DNA of 33,655 nt from Hyphochytrium catenoides. Its lineage: Eukaryota; Sar; Hyphochytriomycetes; Hyphochytriales; Hyphochytriaceae. Below are positions 22,701 to 32,811 of this stretch, piece after piece. Under the pieces are notes generated by a model. It was not told the DNA's origin. It ran no database searches and was given only the letters and a program-made list of their open reading frames with translations. Position 1 is the stretch's first letter, and every line of letters begins with the position of its first letter. Location: assembly GCA_900088475.1 (NCBI GenBank), contig FLMG01001828.1:1-33655 (forward strand), written 5' to 3'. Position numbers and translations under genes: made by a program.

Positions 22701-25064
22701 GGCTTGTTGCTGGCTCCCGTACGTGTGTTTATTGAAGCGCTTCTCATTATAATCAACGCCTTCAGGAGAGTGCATCCTTCCATTGATGAAGCGGTATGGA
22801 GAGCTATACAGAACGGACACCGTGAACTTCTGAAACCTATGAGGTTCCTCTTCCTACAGCCTCCGTGCACCCATCTTCCTATAGCCCTGCTTTGCTCATG
22901 TTGCTCAGAGGGTTCACCCCACGTCTTATATACGTAGGTCGCTCGAACCGCTGGTGCACTTTGGAAGGCCCTGGACATTCCCCTTTCCCGGCTGCGCTAC
23001 CACTGGTTCTTTAGGCCCATCTACTTCGATATTAGATGGACCTTCCTCTCAATCTGGAACGCACCTTACTTCTGGGCGGAGTATGCCATGTAAGACGCAA
23101 AAGCCAAAGCCTAGCTTGGGGAATGCTGGGGAAATGAAGGCGAAGATTAGGGACGGAAGTGTGATGTCGTTACCAATGGAAGTTTGGAGCCTTGTGGCTC
23201 AACTGGGAACAGAGCAGCAGTATAGAGCATTGCCATGTCCGTCTGTTTGGAAACGTAACTGGGAAGATTTTTTACATCCGCTCGTGGTGGTGGTCCCCAA
23301 CCTTTTAGGCCTCAGGTGTGTCCACTCGGAAGTCGAGTGGAGGTGCGGAGCCTTAGAAATATTCGGGAAAAGGTGACAATAGCCATAGACAGACGTCGAA
23401 AAGTACGTGTTCCACCTGTCATCTTACACTGTCTTTGGTAGATTGTCTGGCATCGTAGAAGTCTCCCATGCCTGTCTGTTTCCATCCACGGACCGTCACC
23501 TTTGATCCCTCTGGTTCTCATCTTAGTCCCTTTCGCCAATTCCTCTTTGATCTCTGCATCTACCTCCAAAGCGGACCCTGACGTTCCTTCCCTCTCTCAT
23601 TACTTCTCTCTGCGCCTGGGCAACAGGATATAGAAGCTAATGCTAAGCAAGAGGTGTTGGGGGACTTTGGTCCCGGTGACTGGTTCAGGGTGATTGAAGG
23701 CCACTGCTACTCGAAGTCAATACAGGTCCGTAACTCCATACATAACCTGCCTGTCGCCCCACCTCATTCGAGGCTAGCGTAACTCCTCGCTAGGCGGTTG
23801 CATCCTTTGCTCTCTTGCCTCGATTTCTCAGAATGATCGCTCCTGGCTGACTTGCTCTTCTTCCTTTGACCGATGCTCTTTCCTTTATGTCACTTCTAGG
23901 GCTATACCTACAGGCTCTGTCCGTTCCACAATGTCACCCAGAGCGGGGTGCTGATAGGCAGTGACTTTGCCTGGGACCAGGAAGGGACGTACAAGGCAAT
24001 GAACTTCTCTGCAGGACAGCGCTGTTTCATCGGAATTGATAGGTCCTAAGCCTTTCTAATCTCGTGCCTACTCTGTGTCTAAACCGCCCACCTCTTCATT
24101 TACTCTTTCCTTCCTCACGCCGCCCCTTCTAGTCTTCTCGGCGTTGCGCTTCATCTTTTTCATTGTAAGCATCTTTCTTTGTCATTCTCTCTCTTCGTGC
24201 TAGCTATCCAACCTCGCAGTACCCCATCTAACTGTGCATAAAATGTAGATCTGTGCTCGTATCTCTGTCGTGCTGCCCAGAGGAAGAGATCTTGGACGTC
24301 AGTGAGCCAGAGGTATGTACACCGGCAAGACCATCCGCACTGCAAGAGTGTGTCCTAGAGTTTCTAAAGAGAGTTCCCGCAACCTGCCCCTCTCCCTAAC
24401 TTTATATTGCGGGTCATTGTAGACGTGCAGCTATCGGATGGCGTTTTGCACGACAAGTGCCTGTCAACCGGAGGATTATGAGGCTATTAGAGCCAACATA
24501 GACACTCTGCGTCAGCTGATAGAGCAAGGAGGCAGTGTAGCGCCATTAGGTGAGATAGAACTCAAGCTGGCAGGCAGTACGTAGGAGATTGGGCTTTGAG
24601 GATAATCATAAGACTAAGCACCTTGGACGGTCGGCAGCCCTGAGAGGCATTGAGATCTTCTCTTGCCTCTCTTACGACAGCGTAGAGATTCTTTAACTGA
24701 GGTGATACTATAGTACTTCTCCGTACCTGCCATGGATGGGCTTGATGACCAATCTCAGTGTCGGCATCTCTGTCTTTCTTCTTCGCCGCTATCTCCTGAG
24801 CTCGAGCTCTTCTATGCCTTCGATTCCTTTCATAATCTGTCTATCAATCGCTCGTCCACCTTACTCCTTGCAGTCTTGCTCCCTATTACAGAGCTTCTCT
24901 ATCGATATGGCCAACAGGCCTATACATATTTTCTTCTTCTCGCGCGCGTCGTCGTCTCCCCGCTGCTCTACCTTTTCCACACGGGCCTGTACTCCATTAG
25001 ATCTCAGCCCAGGTCTTCCTGCTGTAGTTCCCTGTCCACGCCCATTCCTCTGACTAGAGTATAG
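19760..25064 (+). CDS. Glucosidase II beta-like protein with membrane segments
   Basis: Family: PRKCSH/GTB1, the non-catalytic ER subunit that recruits glucosidase II to N-glycans. Well-supported exons are 19760-19972 (signal anchor LVAGIVNVSLSAASIAGV), 20396-20554, 20720-20966, 21173-21325, 21807-21883, 22102-22151, 22296-22399, 22702-22793, 22938-23089, 23309-23372, 23627-23725, 23900-24042, 24249-24312 and 24423-24549. Two LDLa-like modules come first (DDYCDCPDGSDEPGTPAC; DGVCDCCDGSDEGNGNC), then a charged coiled coil. The C-terminal MRH lectin domain has DFGPGDWF, YTYRLCPFHNVTQ, IDRS and EPETCSY; the last three appear to keep the Gln, Arg, Glu and Tyr used for mannose binding. Between them lie hydrophobic exons (LLLAPVRVFIEALLIIINAF; WFFRPIYFDIRWTFLSIWNA) that the usual soluble subunit lacks. 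An exon from 24874 (VLLPITELLYRYG...YFLLLARVVV) joins in phase and ends at 25064; without it the frame stops at 24584. Exons between 21326 and 21806 are uncertain. Its partner would be the glucosidase II alpha chain, not in this window. Confidence 0.75.
20090..20222. repeat. CT-rich intronic repeats
   Basis: The 423-nt first intron of the glucosidase II beta-like gene carries CTCTCTC runs and recurring TCTCTCTCGCTC-like units. Similar blocks lie in its introns near 21700-21790 and 21970-22030, so these introns are longer than the local norm. Confidence 0.7.
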
Positions 25065-26072
25065 AAGCCTGCCAAGAACTTGTCATCTCAGAACCAATTG
25101 TCCGGTCCCTGGCAGGCTGGGGCTTCCGATCTTCTTCTCCGTCGCGCTCAACTCTTCCTCTCCTACATTTTCCTGCTATAAAGTAACAGGAAGGTCATGT
25201 GGGCATGGGATCTTCCTCTGCATGCTTGGGCCGGTTCAGCTACTCACAGAGGTTGACATCTCTTCAGGCCAGCGATGGTCTCTCTTTGAGACCTAGTAGA
25301 TTAACGGGTATGCCCTCCTCTGCCATCAAGCTGAGCTACCTCTATGACGGAAGTACTTCCTTATATTTATATGGGTTTCATTGGCAAAGTATAGTCCAAT
25401 CTACTCCTTACTCCATTGGGCCAGGTGATCGTGCCTTCTTCTCAGCATTGCGCAAGAAGAAAGTCAGCAAACCTCAGCCGCTCTACTGTCAAGCCATCCA
25501 GAAGAAACAAGCTATTCGAGCACACAGCTGTCTTCTCGTCTCGACCAACCCGATATCTCTCACCCAAACGTCGCTGTAAGAACCTTGGCCCCCTGCTCCT
25601 CTTGTGGCTTGCTACGGAAGAAGTCTTCAACTATCGCTTCTTTATTGGTGCGAGGAACCAGGAGGAGATGGGGAGATGATCCCTCAGCGCTGCTCATGGC
25701 TCCACTATGATGATCATCATCTTGAAAAGGCATCGTCCCTCTTCCTTCCTATCTTTCTTGGGCAATAGTTTGATTGAGCAGAGAGCCTCGTCATGGGTCA
25801 TGAGTCATGAGCACACGTTTTTTAATGCCTTCTGAATGAGCGTTAGCAGCTTGCGGTGCGGTCTTTCAAGCTGTACGAGGACTTTAGGACTTTATGGAGA
25901 TTGTGAGTGAGCTGTTGGCATTGCTTGAGCCAAGGCTTGAGCTCTACTGTTTATAATCTGCATACTCTCTGGATTGTTTGATCAGACGACCAAGAGGGTG
26001 AAGACCTTTACTATAGTGAAGCTTTTAGGGCGACCAAAAGTGCGTTGAGACACATCACTCTTCAGCTCCAGG
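25065..26072 (+). other. Unresolved region, possible extra exons
   Basis: No complete gene is supported. Several plus-strand stretches look coding. One starts after a CTGACTAG acceptor at about 25055 and reads SIEACQELVISEPIVRSLAG; it could join in phase to the exon at 24874 through a donor inside the GTC triplets near 24948. A longer open stretch at about 25430-25680 ends in TGA and is Arg/Lys-rich in one frame. These may be alternative last exons of the glucosidase II beta-like gene or a small separate gene. The last 300 bases are the likely promoter of the TPR gene. Confidence 0.35.
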
Positions 26073-27811
26073 ATGAAGAGAGTGTTTGTGGGTGTCACGG
26101 CTGCAGCTCGGAGAGGCAGAGAAGTCTCCCGAAGCTTACGGCCGTATGGGTGGCTTGCGGCAGGTAAGCAGCAACGCTGGCGGACGAGCGCCGTGGTATG
26201 TTACTGGGCAATACTCTTACGTTCCTCTCTTATATATCTGTAGGACGGCTCTCATCCCAGCGGCTGGGCTCGGCGACTTTGGTGCCTAGGATAAGATCTA
26301 TGGTCACGGTTCATAGTAGCAAGGACATTACCGGCGTTGAAGGCACGCCAGCATACTCGGATGTGGAGCGACAGGTCAGCGAGATGCAAAGAGGCATCAA
26401 AGCTCAACATGGGTAAGAGGATAGAGATAGCTGAGGCAGCAAATGAGTGTTGGTCCTGCACTTCCACCTCCGCCTTCTTTTCCAGACCTTCAGCTTGATC
26501 TTACTTCTCTGTGCATCATTGTGCCCACTCATTCTCCCTTCTCTCTGGTCTCAAGCTCTGGCAGACACGGATTGTCCTACCTTTGTCATGCTTACTGTCT
26601 CTATGTTACTTCTCTCCAGAGCTGGACGGTATCAAGAAGCTATTGCATCAGCTGAATATCTCCTTTCATTTGTCGAAGAGCATCTGGGCCGAGATCATCC
26701 CGTGTACGCCAGCACTATGAATGATATGGCGCTCTTCAATAAGCTCGTTGGGAACTATGAGAAAGCGGTAGAGCTCTACACTATGGCGCTAACTGTCTAT
26801 AGGAACACAGTCTCCGAAAAGCATCGGTCGTATCTTATCACAATGACGAACCTGGGCCTACTGTTCAAGGTAGGACCGAAGACTTTCACTTCTTCACTGT
26901 TGTCTCTCTGTCTAGGGGCTGCCTTCTCTTCGATCCGACTGCAAGCGCGGTCTATGCCTCACGCGCTTCCGTCCCTACGTCCTTCCTCTCACCGGATGCA
27001 TGTTGGCTTGTCGGCCACTGCTTATCGCCCGTCCCTGACAATCTATCATCTGGATGATCTCTAGTCCATGTATAACTGCTCTTTGCCTTCGTATCTGCTG
27101 CCTAACAACAACAAAAAAAATGCCCCCACAGGAGATGTCACAGGCCTCGAAGAAGCTTGATCATGATGCTCTATTACAGAGATCGATAGACACCTTAAAA
27201 GAAGCGCTGGATTTGAAGATGGAGATCTATGGCGCAATGCACCCAGAGATTGGACTGGCAAAGAGCCACTTAGGGGCTGCCTATCACGCGCAAGGAAAGA
27301 AAGAAGAAGCGGAGGAGCTGCTAAGGGACGCTGTTAGCATTACTCTCAAAGCCCATGGAGACGATCACCTCATGACTGCAACGGCCAAGAATAACCTTGG
27401 AGTCTTTCTGAAGGCGCATAAGCAGTACGACGAGGCACTGAGATTATACGAGGATGCCTTGCAGGTACGGCTTGGGTTCTATTTCTATTGTTAGGTGGAC
27501 CGGAGGTATAGCGCATAAGAGAGCTACAGAGGCCAGCCAAATGGGTTGGGCAAGAGAGGGACGTGCAGCCAACTGCAGCATAAGAACGGCCTGTTGGGCA
27601 GTTCTGTGAAGAGCTGATGTGATGTCTACTTCTCTGCTAGGCGAGGCAAAAGAAGCTCGGCGCATGGCACCAGAGCAGCATTATTTCCATGCATAACATC
27701 GCGGAGCTGCATCGTGCTAAAGGAGATGAAGAAAAAGCAGTGGAGATTCAAGAGAAGATTCTCGACATTATGGAGGAGCATTACCAGGAGAACAAGGAGC
27801 AAGGAGGTTGA
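26073..27811 (+). CDS. TPR-repeat protein, probable mitochondrial targeting
   Basis: Five phase-consistent exons (26073-26163, 26244-26412, 26620-26869, 27132-27464, 27641-27811, stop TGA) give 337 aa. The first 50 residues are rich in Arg, Ser and Ala with almost no acidic residues (MKRVFVGVTAAARRGREVSR), the pattern of a cleavable mitochondrial or similar organelle leader. The rest is TPR repeats of the long kinesin-light-chain/nephrocystin-3 type, with about 42-residue spacing. Units include GRYQEAIASAEYLLSFVEEH, GNYEKAVELYTMALTVYRN, KKEEAEELLRDAVSITLKAH, KQYDEALRLYEDALQARQKK and GDEEKAVEIQEKILDIMEEH. Such repeats bind partner proteins; no enzymatic motif is visible. TTC19, a mitochondrial TPR protein that helps complex III, is one thing it could resemble in role, but I cannot assign orthology. 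ATG 26073 is chosen because it yields the leader. It converges on the Gemin6-like gene. Confidence 0.82.
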
Positions 27812-27888
27812 GAGCAGAAAGGAACGACGCTGTTTTGCCGTCCAAGTATCATTCACACCAGATGCCCCATAGTCCGTCTTAAAAGCTG

Positions 27889-28722
27889 TCATGGTGCGGA
27901 CTGTAGCAGTCTTTCTACTTTGGACTTCATAAGGGGGTTGGAAGATACACAGCGTGACGCTGTGTATGGAGGAAGTATCCGGACCGCGCCTTGGAAGAGT
28001 GCTAGTTCTGCAGGCGTCTTCGTCTCATCTAGCTCGAAAGGCAGCAAGTTCTATCAAGCGGTACCATCGAGAAGTATCAGGGAGATAGGCAGGCAAAGGG
28101 AAGGCAGATGGAAAAGAGGGATAAATGCATCAGAGGCGCTAAGTTTTCAGTGTCATAGGACTATAAGATCCATCGAAGTCGGAATGCACCTGCTTAAGAA
28201 GCTCTTCCACTTGTGACCTCCTGCTCTTTAGCTCTTCGCCTTCTACCGGCAGCTTTTCGGCCAGGTCAGCCTTGCCTCCTTTTCGTGCTTGCTTCTCTTC
28301 TTCTTGAAGCATCAAAAACAGGTCTTTCTCCTCTCCTCCGGCATCTATAGCTACAAAGACATACCCAAACGTCAGCTCTCAGCGTTCCAGAAGGGACCAG
28401 ACACGAGGAGTAGGCGTTGAAGCGGCTTACCAACGATGGACTCTATGGCGTCTGGGAAGATCAACGCTATCCGACCGCCCATGGGGGTCTTATCTTCTAT
28501 GTCCCTTGGCAAGAGACAGCTAGTAGGGAAAAGGAGCAGTGTGGTGATGCCAGTCTCCGGGTCGATCGAGAACAGAACGCCCCTGATACCTTGATCGGGA
28601 GCTTCTTTCAGCCGGAGATCTACGGTTCTTTCAATCAGGTCATGGAACTCCTTGTAAGCAGAAGAGAGCACAAATGGGGAGATCTCATCCGTGATCATCT
28701 CTCCTCCTTCGTGGTGGGACAT
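27889..28722 (-). CDS. GEMIN6: Gemin6-like SMN-complex protein
   Basis: Gemin6 is a subunit of the SMN complex, which loads Sm rings onto spliceosomal snRNAs. Three exons (28722-28431, 28350-28190, 28050-27889) join in phase to 204 aa (human 167). The N-terminal half is an Lsm-like fold: GIRGVLFSIDPETGITTLLL corresponds to human KGWVLTTDPVSANIVLV, followed by ALIFPDAIESIV. A Lys/Glu-rich helical linker comes next and is longer than in animals. The C-terminal domain is diagnostic: VEELLKQNLLPFELDE, then ALFQGAVRILPPYTASRCVS, then SNPLMKSKVERLLQ parallels human LEKNHIPITEQ, VAGVLTIDPPYGPENCSSSN and EIILSRVQDLI. ATG 28722 directly precedes the Lsm region. No Gemin7 partner is visible. It ends 77 bases from the TPR gene's stop. 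LSM12, another Lsm protein with a C-terminal extension, is a less likely alternative because the PPY/Cys-Ser-Ser block is Gemin6-like. Confidence 0.75.
27945..27967. repeat. Perfect 10-bp inverted repeat in a coding exon
   Basis: ATACACAGCG and CGCTGTGTAT are separated by TGA. It lies in the last exon of the Gemin6-like gene, across the codons for PPYTASRCVS. It would form a short stable hairpin in either strand's RNA. Confidence 0.8.
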
Positions 28723-29551
28723 TCTTTGTTGAGAAGCAGGGTGGAAGACGCAAGCGTTGCAAGCTAGTCTCTGAGCCAGGCCGTAGACGGATTAGCCGTG
28801 GACATTAACATAAGAAGCCGCCATATTCTAGATGGAAGCCTCAGCGTCTTATGGCCATCTCTAGACAACAATAAGCTCTGCTTTTGGGAGAAGTTTCCCG
28901 GATCATGAGGGTATGAGAGAGATCGGGCAGAGCAGTTGCTTCACGTGGCGAGAGCCTTCTGCTTTCTGCTCTTCATAGTCTTGCTCCCTTGCTCGTGTGC
29001 CTTCGATGAAAACACCCGGTTCGGGCTCACTGATGACTTTCATCGGAACTGCGATCTCAATAAATAGCAGAGGCTGCAATAACAGAGTTCCAATAAAATC
29101 AATTTTAGTGAGAATGAAGAATCATAGATCTAGTTATCGATTAATTGACACATTAGTTATCCGCTCCGGAGCACAAAGTCCGCGGGTGCCGCCGACGCAT
29201 TGGCTTTTCCCTCGGAACTGCACAGAAACTTCGAAGGAGACGGATGGCGCGGATGCGGACTTTCAGAGATCTGAGACATTGATCTGCGGCTGCTGATTTT
29301 CTGACCATCAGATCCGATTTGAACTGGTTCGCATCTTTGGTTTGAAGCGTTACTCAGTAGCAGCTCCATCACTCTTCCGCTCATCATCTGCTTCCTTACA
29401 TCGCCTCTTTGAGGCCTCGAATGGACAAGTGCGACTTCCACAGTGCCTACCCGCAGCTGTGCTTTTGACCCACACTAGACGTCGGCACTATCGGGTTAGG
29501 TCAGGGAGGCTCAGGGACAAGCTCACCAGATAGACCTGGTGGCATTTAACA
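28723..29551. other. Divergent intergenic region
   Basis: This lies between the Gemin6-like start (minus) and the next plus-strand gene, so it probably holds both promoters. It includes an AT-rich stretch at about 29050-29160 that differs from its surroundings. The open frames at 28997-29296 (plus) and 29157-29441 (minus) have no splice-consistent partners that I can defend. Confidence 0.45.
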
Positions 29552-32107
29552 ATGTCTGGCCCAGAAGACACACTTCTGTTGGGGGATCCCTTAGGCACCA
29601 CCTTTGGGCAGCCAAGAACTCCATCAAGGTGGACAGCAGTCGACAGGACACCTCAATCTACTTTTCCTAACGTATATCCATAGGCAGCCTGCAACGAAGA
29701 AGAGGCGTGTCGACGCGAGGTACCCAGTGGACGGCACACCAGACGAAGTCAGAGCTAACCTGAAGCTTGCAATAGAGGAGATCGCCCGGCTTGAGGAGGA
29801 ATTAGCGCAGGTAAAAGTCCAGTCACAGTTCAGGACTTGAGCAGCAGAGAGCGCTCCCTAACCCCAGCTTGGATCGCAAAAGAAAAAGGAACAGCTGAAT
29901 CGTTCAAAGCAGCAAGGTGCCGGTCGCTTCCGACTAGATGCCTACAAAGTAGTAGAGTGGTTCAAGGAAAAAGCAAGCAGGGACAAGGCTTTTGTCAGAG
30001 ACTTCACCCGCACACTATGCTCAGAGATTCATGCCAAACAGGTATCTGCTAACCGTCGCCGGACAATTAAGGAATGTTAATGGGACTTAGTGGCTCCTCT
30101 GTCTTCACGAAGGTGATGGAGTTCGTGGACGCTATTTGCTCTGTCAAGCTACAGAGGAAAGGCACTCACGAGCTTATTCAAAGAGAGGAAGACGAGGGTG
30201 CAGGCGTCAAGCATCCCAAAAACAGAGACAGAGAGAGAAAGATGCGTGCAAGGCTGATGCTGAAGTGCGTTGGCCTAATCTCCGGAGCTGACCCCAGAGA
30301 GCTCTATTACTTCGAGCCCAGAGTTTCTATGGAAGGCCCTAAGGTAGGTGCGATTATGTCCGGTACCTGTCCTCACTTCAAAGGTCTCTTGGTTCTCTGT
30401 TCTGTTTCCTCAAGCTGCCTTCTTTGCCCCTAGCTCTGTCAATACGGGTCAAGAGCCATGCCTACGCGCTGGCGTTCTGTCGTTATGCTAATCCTTTAAA
30501 AGATGCATCTTTATGTCTCCTTTGTAACTTACGGCTTCTCACGGATCTCATCATGGAACAGAATCCTCCACCCATAGGTGGAGCCCCTGACGTCCAATAT
30601 GCCGATGTTCCTGGTGTCAGTCAAGATCTAGAACCGCCAATGATGATTCCAGAGCCTCCTGAGAGCTTAGACTCGCGTCAATGGCCTCTCTCCATGGAGT
30701 CTAGCTACACTTCACACGTAAAGGCCGGACTCTTGTCACCCCTCCCCTTTGTCTGTTCTGCACTCCAGCCTCTTTAACTTCTCCTCCCGCTCACCTCCAT
30801 CCCTCAATTTCTCAGAGTCACTGTCTCTTCTTACGTAGTATCGCTTCTTCGTCCAACCACATATGCAAGCAGAGACCATCTAACTCTTCGCCCTCTTTTC
30901 TCAAGGGACTTAGTTTGCCAATCTTTCTTCTTTCTGTGTCCCTAATTAGATCTATCTCCATTCAAACCCACCGTACTCTTCTGGTGGTAGCAGTTGCTCT
31001 CTGCACTCACCTCCTCTCTTCCTTCTTCCCCCTTGGTAGGCATTGCGACAAGGACTGATTGACCTGTTCGAGTACAATGCGCTTAACACCTATCTCTTCC
31101 ATGTTATTGGAAACTATCGGCACGGAGAGATATTACCTACTATCGAGAGCATCAAGGGCCCCAAACCCAAGCCCAATGCTATGGGGGAGCCCGGAAAGAA
31201 GATGCCAACCGCCAACCAGCTGGCTCCTCTGGGTGCTAGTCATCTTATGATGAAGATGGATACTGGGCATAAGTTAGAGGGAGAGCATCACACTTTAAGT
31301 GGCCTCAAACCCCGCTCTCGACGGTGGCGAATCCCTGGTGAGGGAACAGATTCACTAAGAAACTACTGGTCTCCAGGATTCAAAGAAGGGAAGCTTCCTT
31401 CGCAACGATTGGTTAAGCTAGATCCTCCACAAACACAGGTGTTATTATGGGCTTTCTTGACCTACAATCGCACTTTACCTCGCAGTATCGCCGTTCGAAG
31501 AAAGATACAACTTAACTGCCTACTTCCTCCACACGGAGAGGATCTCAGCTACCAGTTTAAATCTCTTAGGGATGAGCTGGGTAGGCTGGACAGCTCGCGG
31601 CTTGTCCAGCTGGTTGGCGGGCTTATGTCCTCGTCTGTGGGAGAGATAGAAAGAGACACGAAGGGCTTCACTCGGATTATGGTTCTGGCGGACGGGGTAC
31701 CTGCTGACCCTAGATTGCAGACTGAGATCATCCAAGCAGTGGCCAACGTTGCGATTGAGGCCAGATTAGTGGCATGGAAGCTCGCCCTTATGAACCAGCT
31801 AGCCTTCTGCGTAGTCTTGGACACGGTGGACGCTGTCCGGATGCTCAGGGAACGCTACGGTATGATCCGGTCATCTCAACCCGATATCGTCCTGTTGAAC
31901 TACGAGTTCAAGAGCCCTCGTTACCACATTCGAAAGAGAGTAACAGATATCAAGAGGTCCATTCGGCAGATCATGATGGCCTATTACGACGGTACTTTAG
32001 GATATGAACCCACGGGCTTAGCGGCTGCTGCTGCAGCAGCCGCAGCTGCAGCTGCTGCGACAGCATTCTCACATCCCCCTCACGAGGAAGAGGTCACTCA
32101 TGTTTGA
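29552..32107 (+). CDS. 605-aa protein of unknown family, probably nuclear
   Basis: Six phase-consistent exons (29552-29628, 29684-29810, 29883-30041, 30113-30343, 30562-30717, 31040-32107) give 605 aa. I do not recognise the family. Near residue 27 is a basic cluster, TKKRRVDAR, that looks like a monopartite nuclear localisation signal. A leucine-rich acidic helix follows (LKLAIEEIARLEEELAQ), suitable for a coiled coil. Residues about 70-200 are charged and helical (RLDAYKVVEWFKEKASRDKA). A Pro-rich linker (about 200-250) precedes a 355-residue C-terminal exon with a basic Pro/Gly segment and then a conserved-looking helical domain (TEIIQAVANVAIEARLVAWK; DTVDAVRMLRERYGMI). Near the end is a run of 13 alanines. 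No membrane helix or signal peptide is visible. The MSGPEDT start is the first ATG leading into the chain. A chromatin or transcription role is only a guess from the NLS-like motif. Confidence 0.75.
32021..32059 (+). repeat. Poly-alanine (GCN) codon tract
   Basis: Thirteen consecutive alanine codons near the C-terminus of the unknown 605-aa protein, with mixed GCT, GCA, GCC and GCG codons, followed by Thr-Ala. The mixed codons suggest a tract kept at protein level rather than a fresh triplet expansion. Confidence 0.9.
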
Positions 32108-32811
32108 GTCCGCAGTAAGAAGTCGCTCCCGTTAGAGTCTCTCTGTACATAGGTCTAACCAACTGGCTTTTACTTTAAATTCAATCCATTCCCTCCCTAA
32201 CCCATTGCCGCTAAGATACCCCGGCGGAGGATGCTTAGGGATGAGAAAGTTTAAACTTAGAGGCAGCCACCTGCGGTATACCTTGGGTGATCGAGCTCCT
32301 TTCGCTTTGCCGCTATGTTCGATTCCAACTCTACCCCTTTCTGTCAGTACACGCACTCTCTCTCCTTCTTTGGGCTGATTAAACAGTTTTTTTAGTCGTT
32401 ACGTCCATCCTATCGACGGGATCTGACAATGGCTAGGCAGCTAGTGGTTTGTGAAAGAATAGAGGTAGCTATGTGTTTGTTCCTTTGGCCAGAAGAATCA
32501 TCAACTTCCCACCTATAACGAAAGCCGGCAGCATCTGCTGTTTGCAGGCGCAAGAGGGATAAGGGAGAGTAAAGAGAAAGCAATAATCCTCCTGCTAAGC
32601 CGTCGGAGTCAAGCACTACTATCCTTGATGGTACACCCGCAAGCACTACTAAGCTTGATGGTACCACCACTCTTGCGGTCTCTTCGTCTACTCAAATGTA
32701 CGAGACTACTATCGACGATACCAGGCCACATTAGGTAGTTGGCCTCCCAAACCTAATGCTTTAGACCTTTTCTACCCCGATCTTCATCTCTGCGAAGTAA
32801 TAGCACTTCCT
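32108..32811. other. Convergent intergenic region
   Basis: This is the 3' flank shared by the unknown 605-aa gene (plus) and the partial gene at the right edge (minus). Apart from the short tandem duplication at 32611-32664, I see nothing in it. The minus-strand open frames at 32132-32356 and 32410-32670 lack support. Confidence 0.45.
32611..32664. repeat. Imperfect tandem duplication, 30-base period
   Basis: AAGCACTACT followed by CTTGATGGTAC occurs at 32611-32634 and again at 32641-32664. The copies differ at only a few central bases and are separated by six bases. Confidence 0.8.

Noticed and set aside
22640-22978. 112-codon minus-strand frame inside the glucosidase II beta-like gene
   Set aside because: Antisense to plus-strand exons 22702-22793 and 22938-23089, which match in phase.
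27889-27940. Suspected frameshift near the C-terminus of the Gemin6-like gene
   Set aside because: Recounting the C run (five bases) shows the frame is intact through KSKVERLLQ to the TGA at 27891-27889.
27920-28216. Plus-strand frame opposite the Gemin6-like gene
   Set aside because: It overlaps two Gemin6-like exons in antisense; the minus-strand reading has family motifs and matched phases.
28417-28767. Plus-strand frame opposite the first Gemin6-like exon
   Set aside because: Shadow of the Lsm-encoding exon on the minus strand.
28997-29296. Open frame over the AT-rich patch, considered as an organelle-type ribosomal protein piece
   Set aside because: No motif clear enough to name a family, and no in-phase exons on either side.
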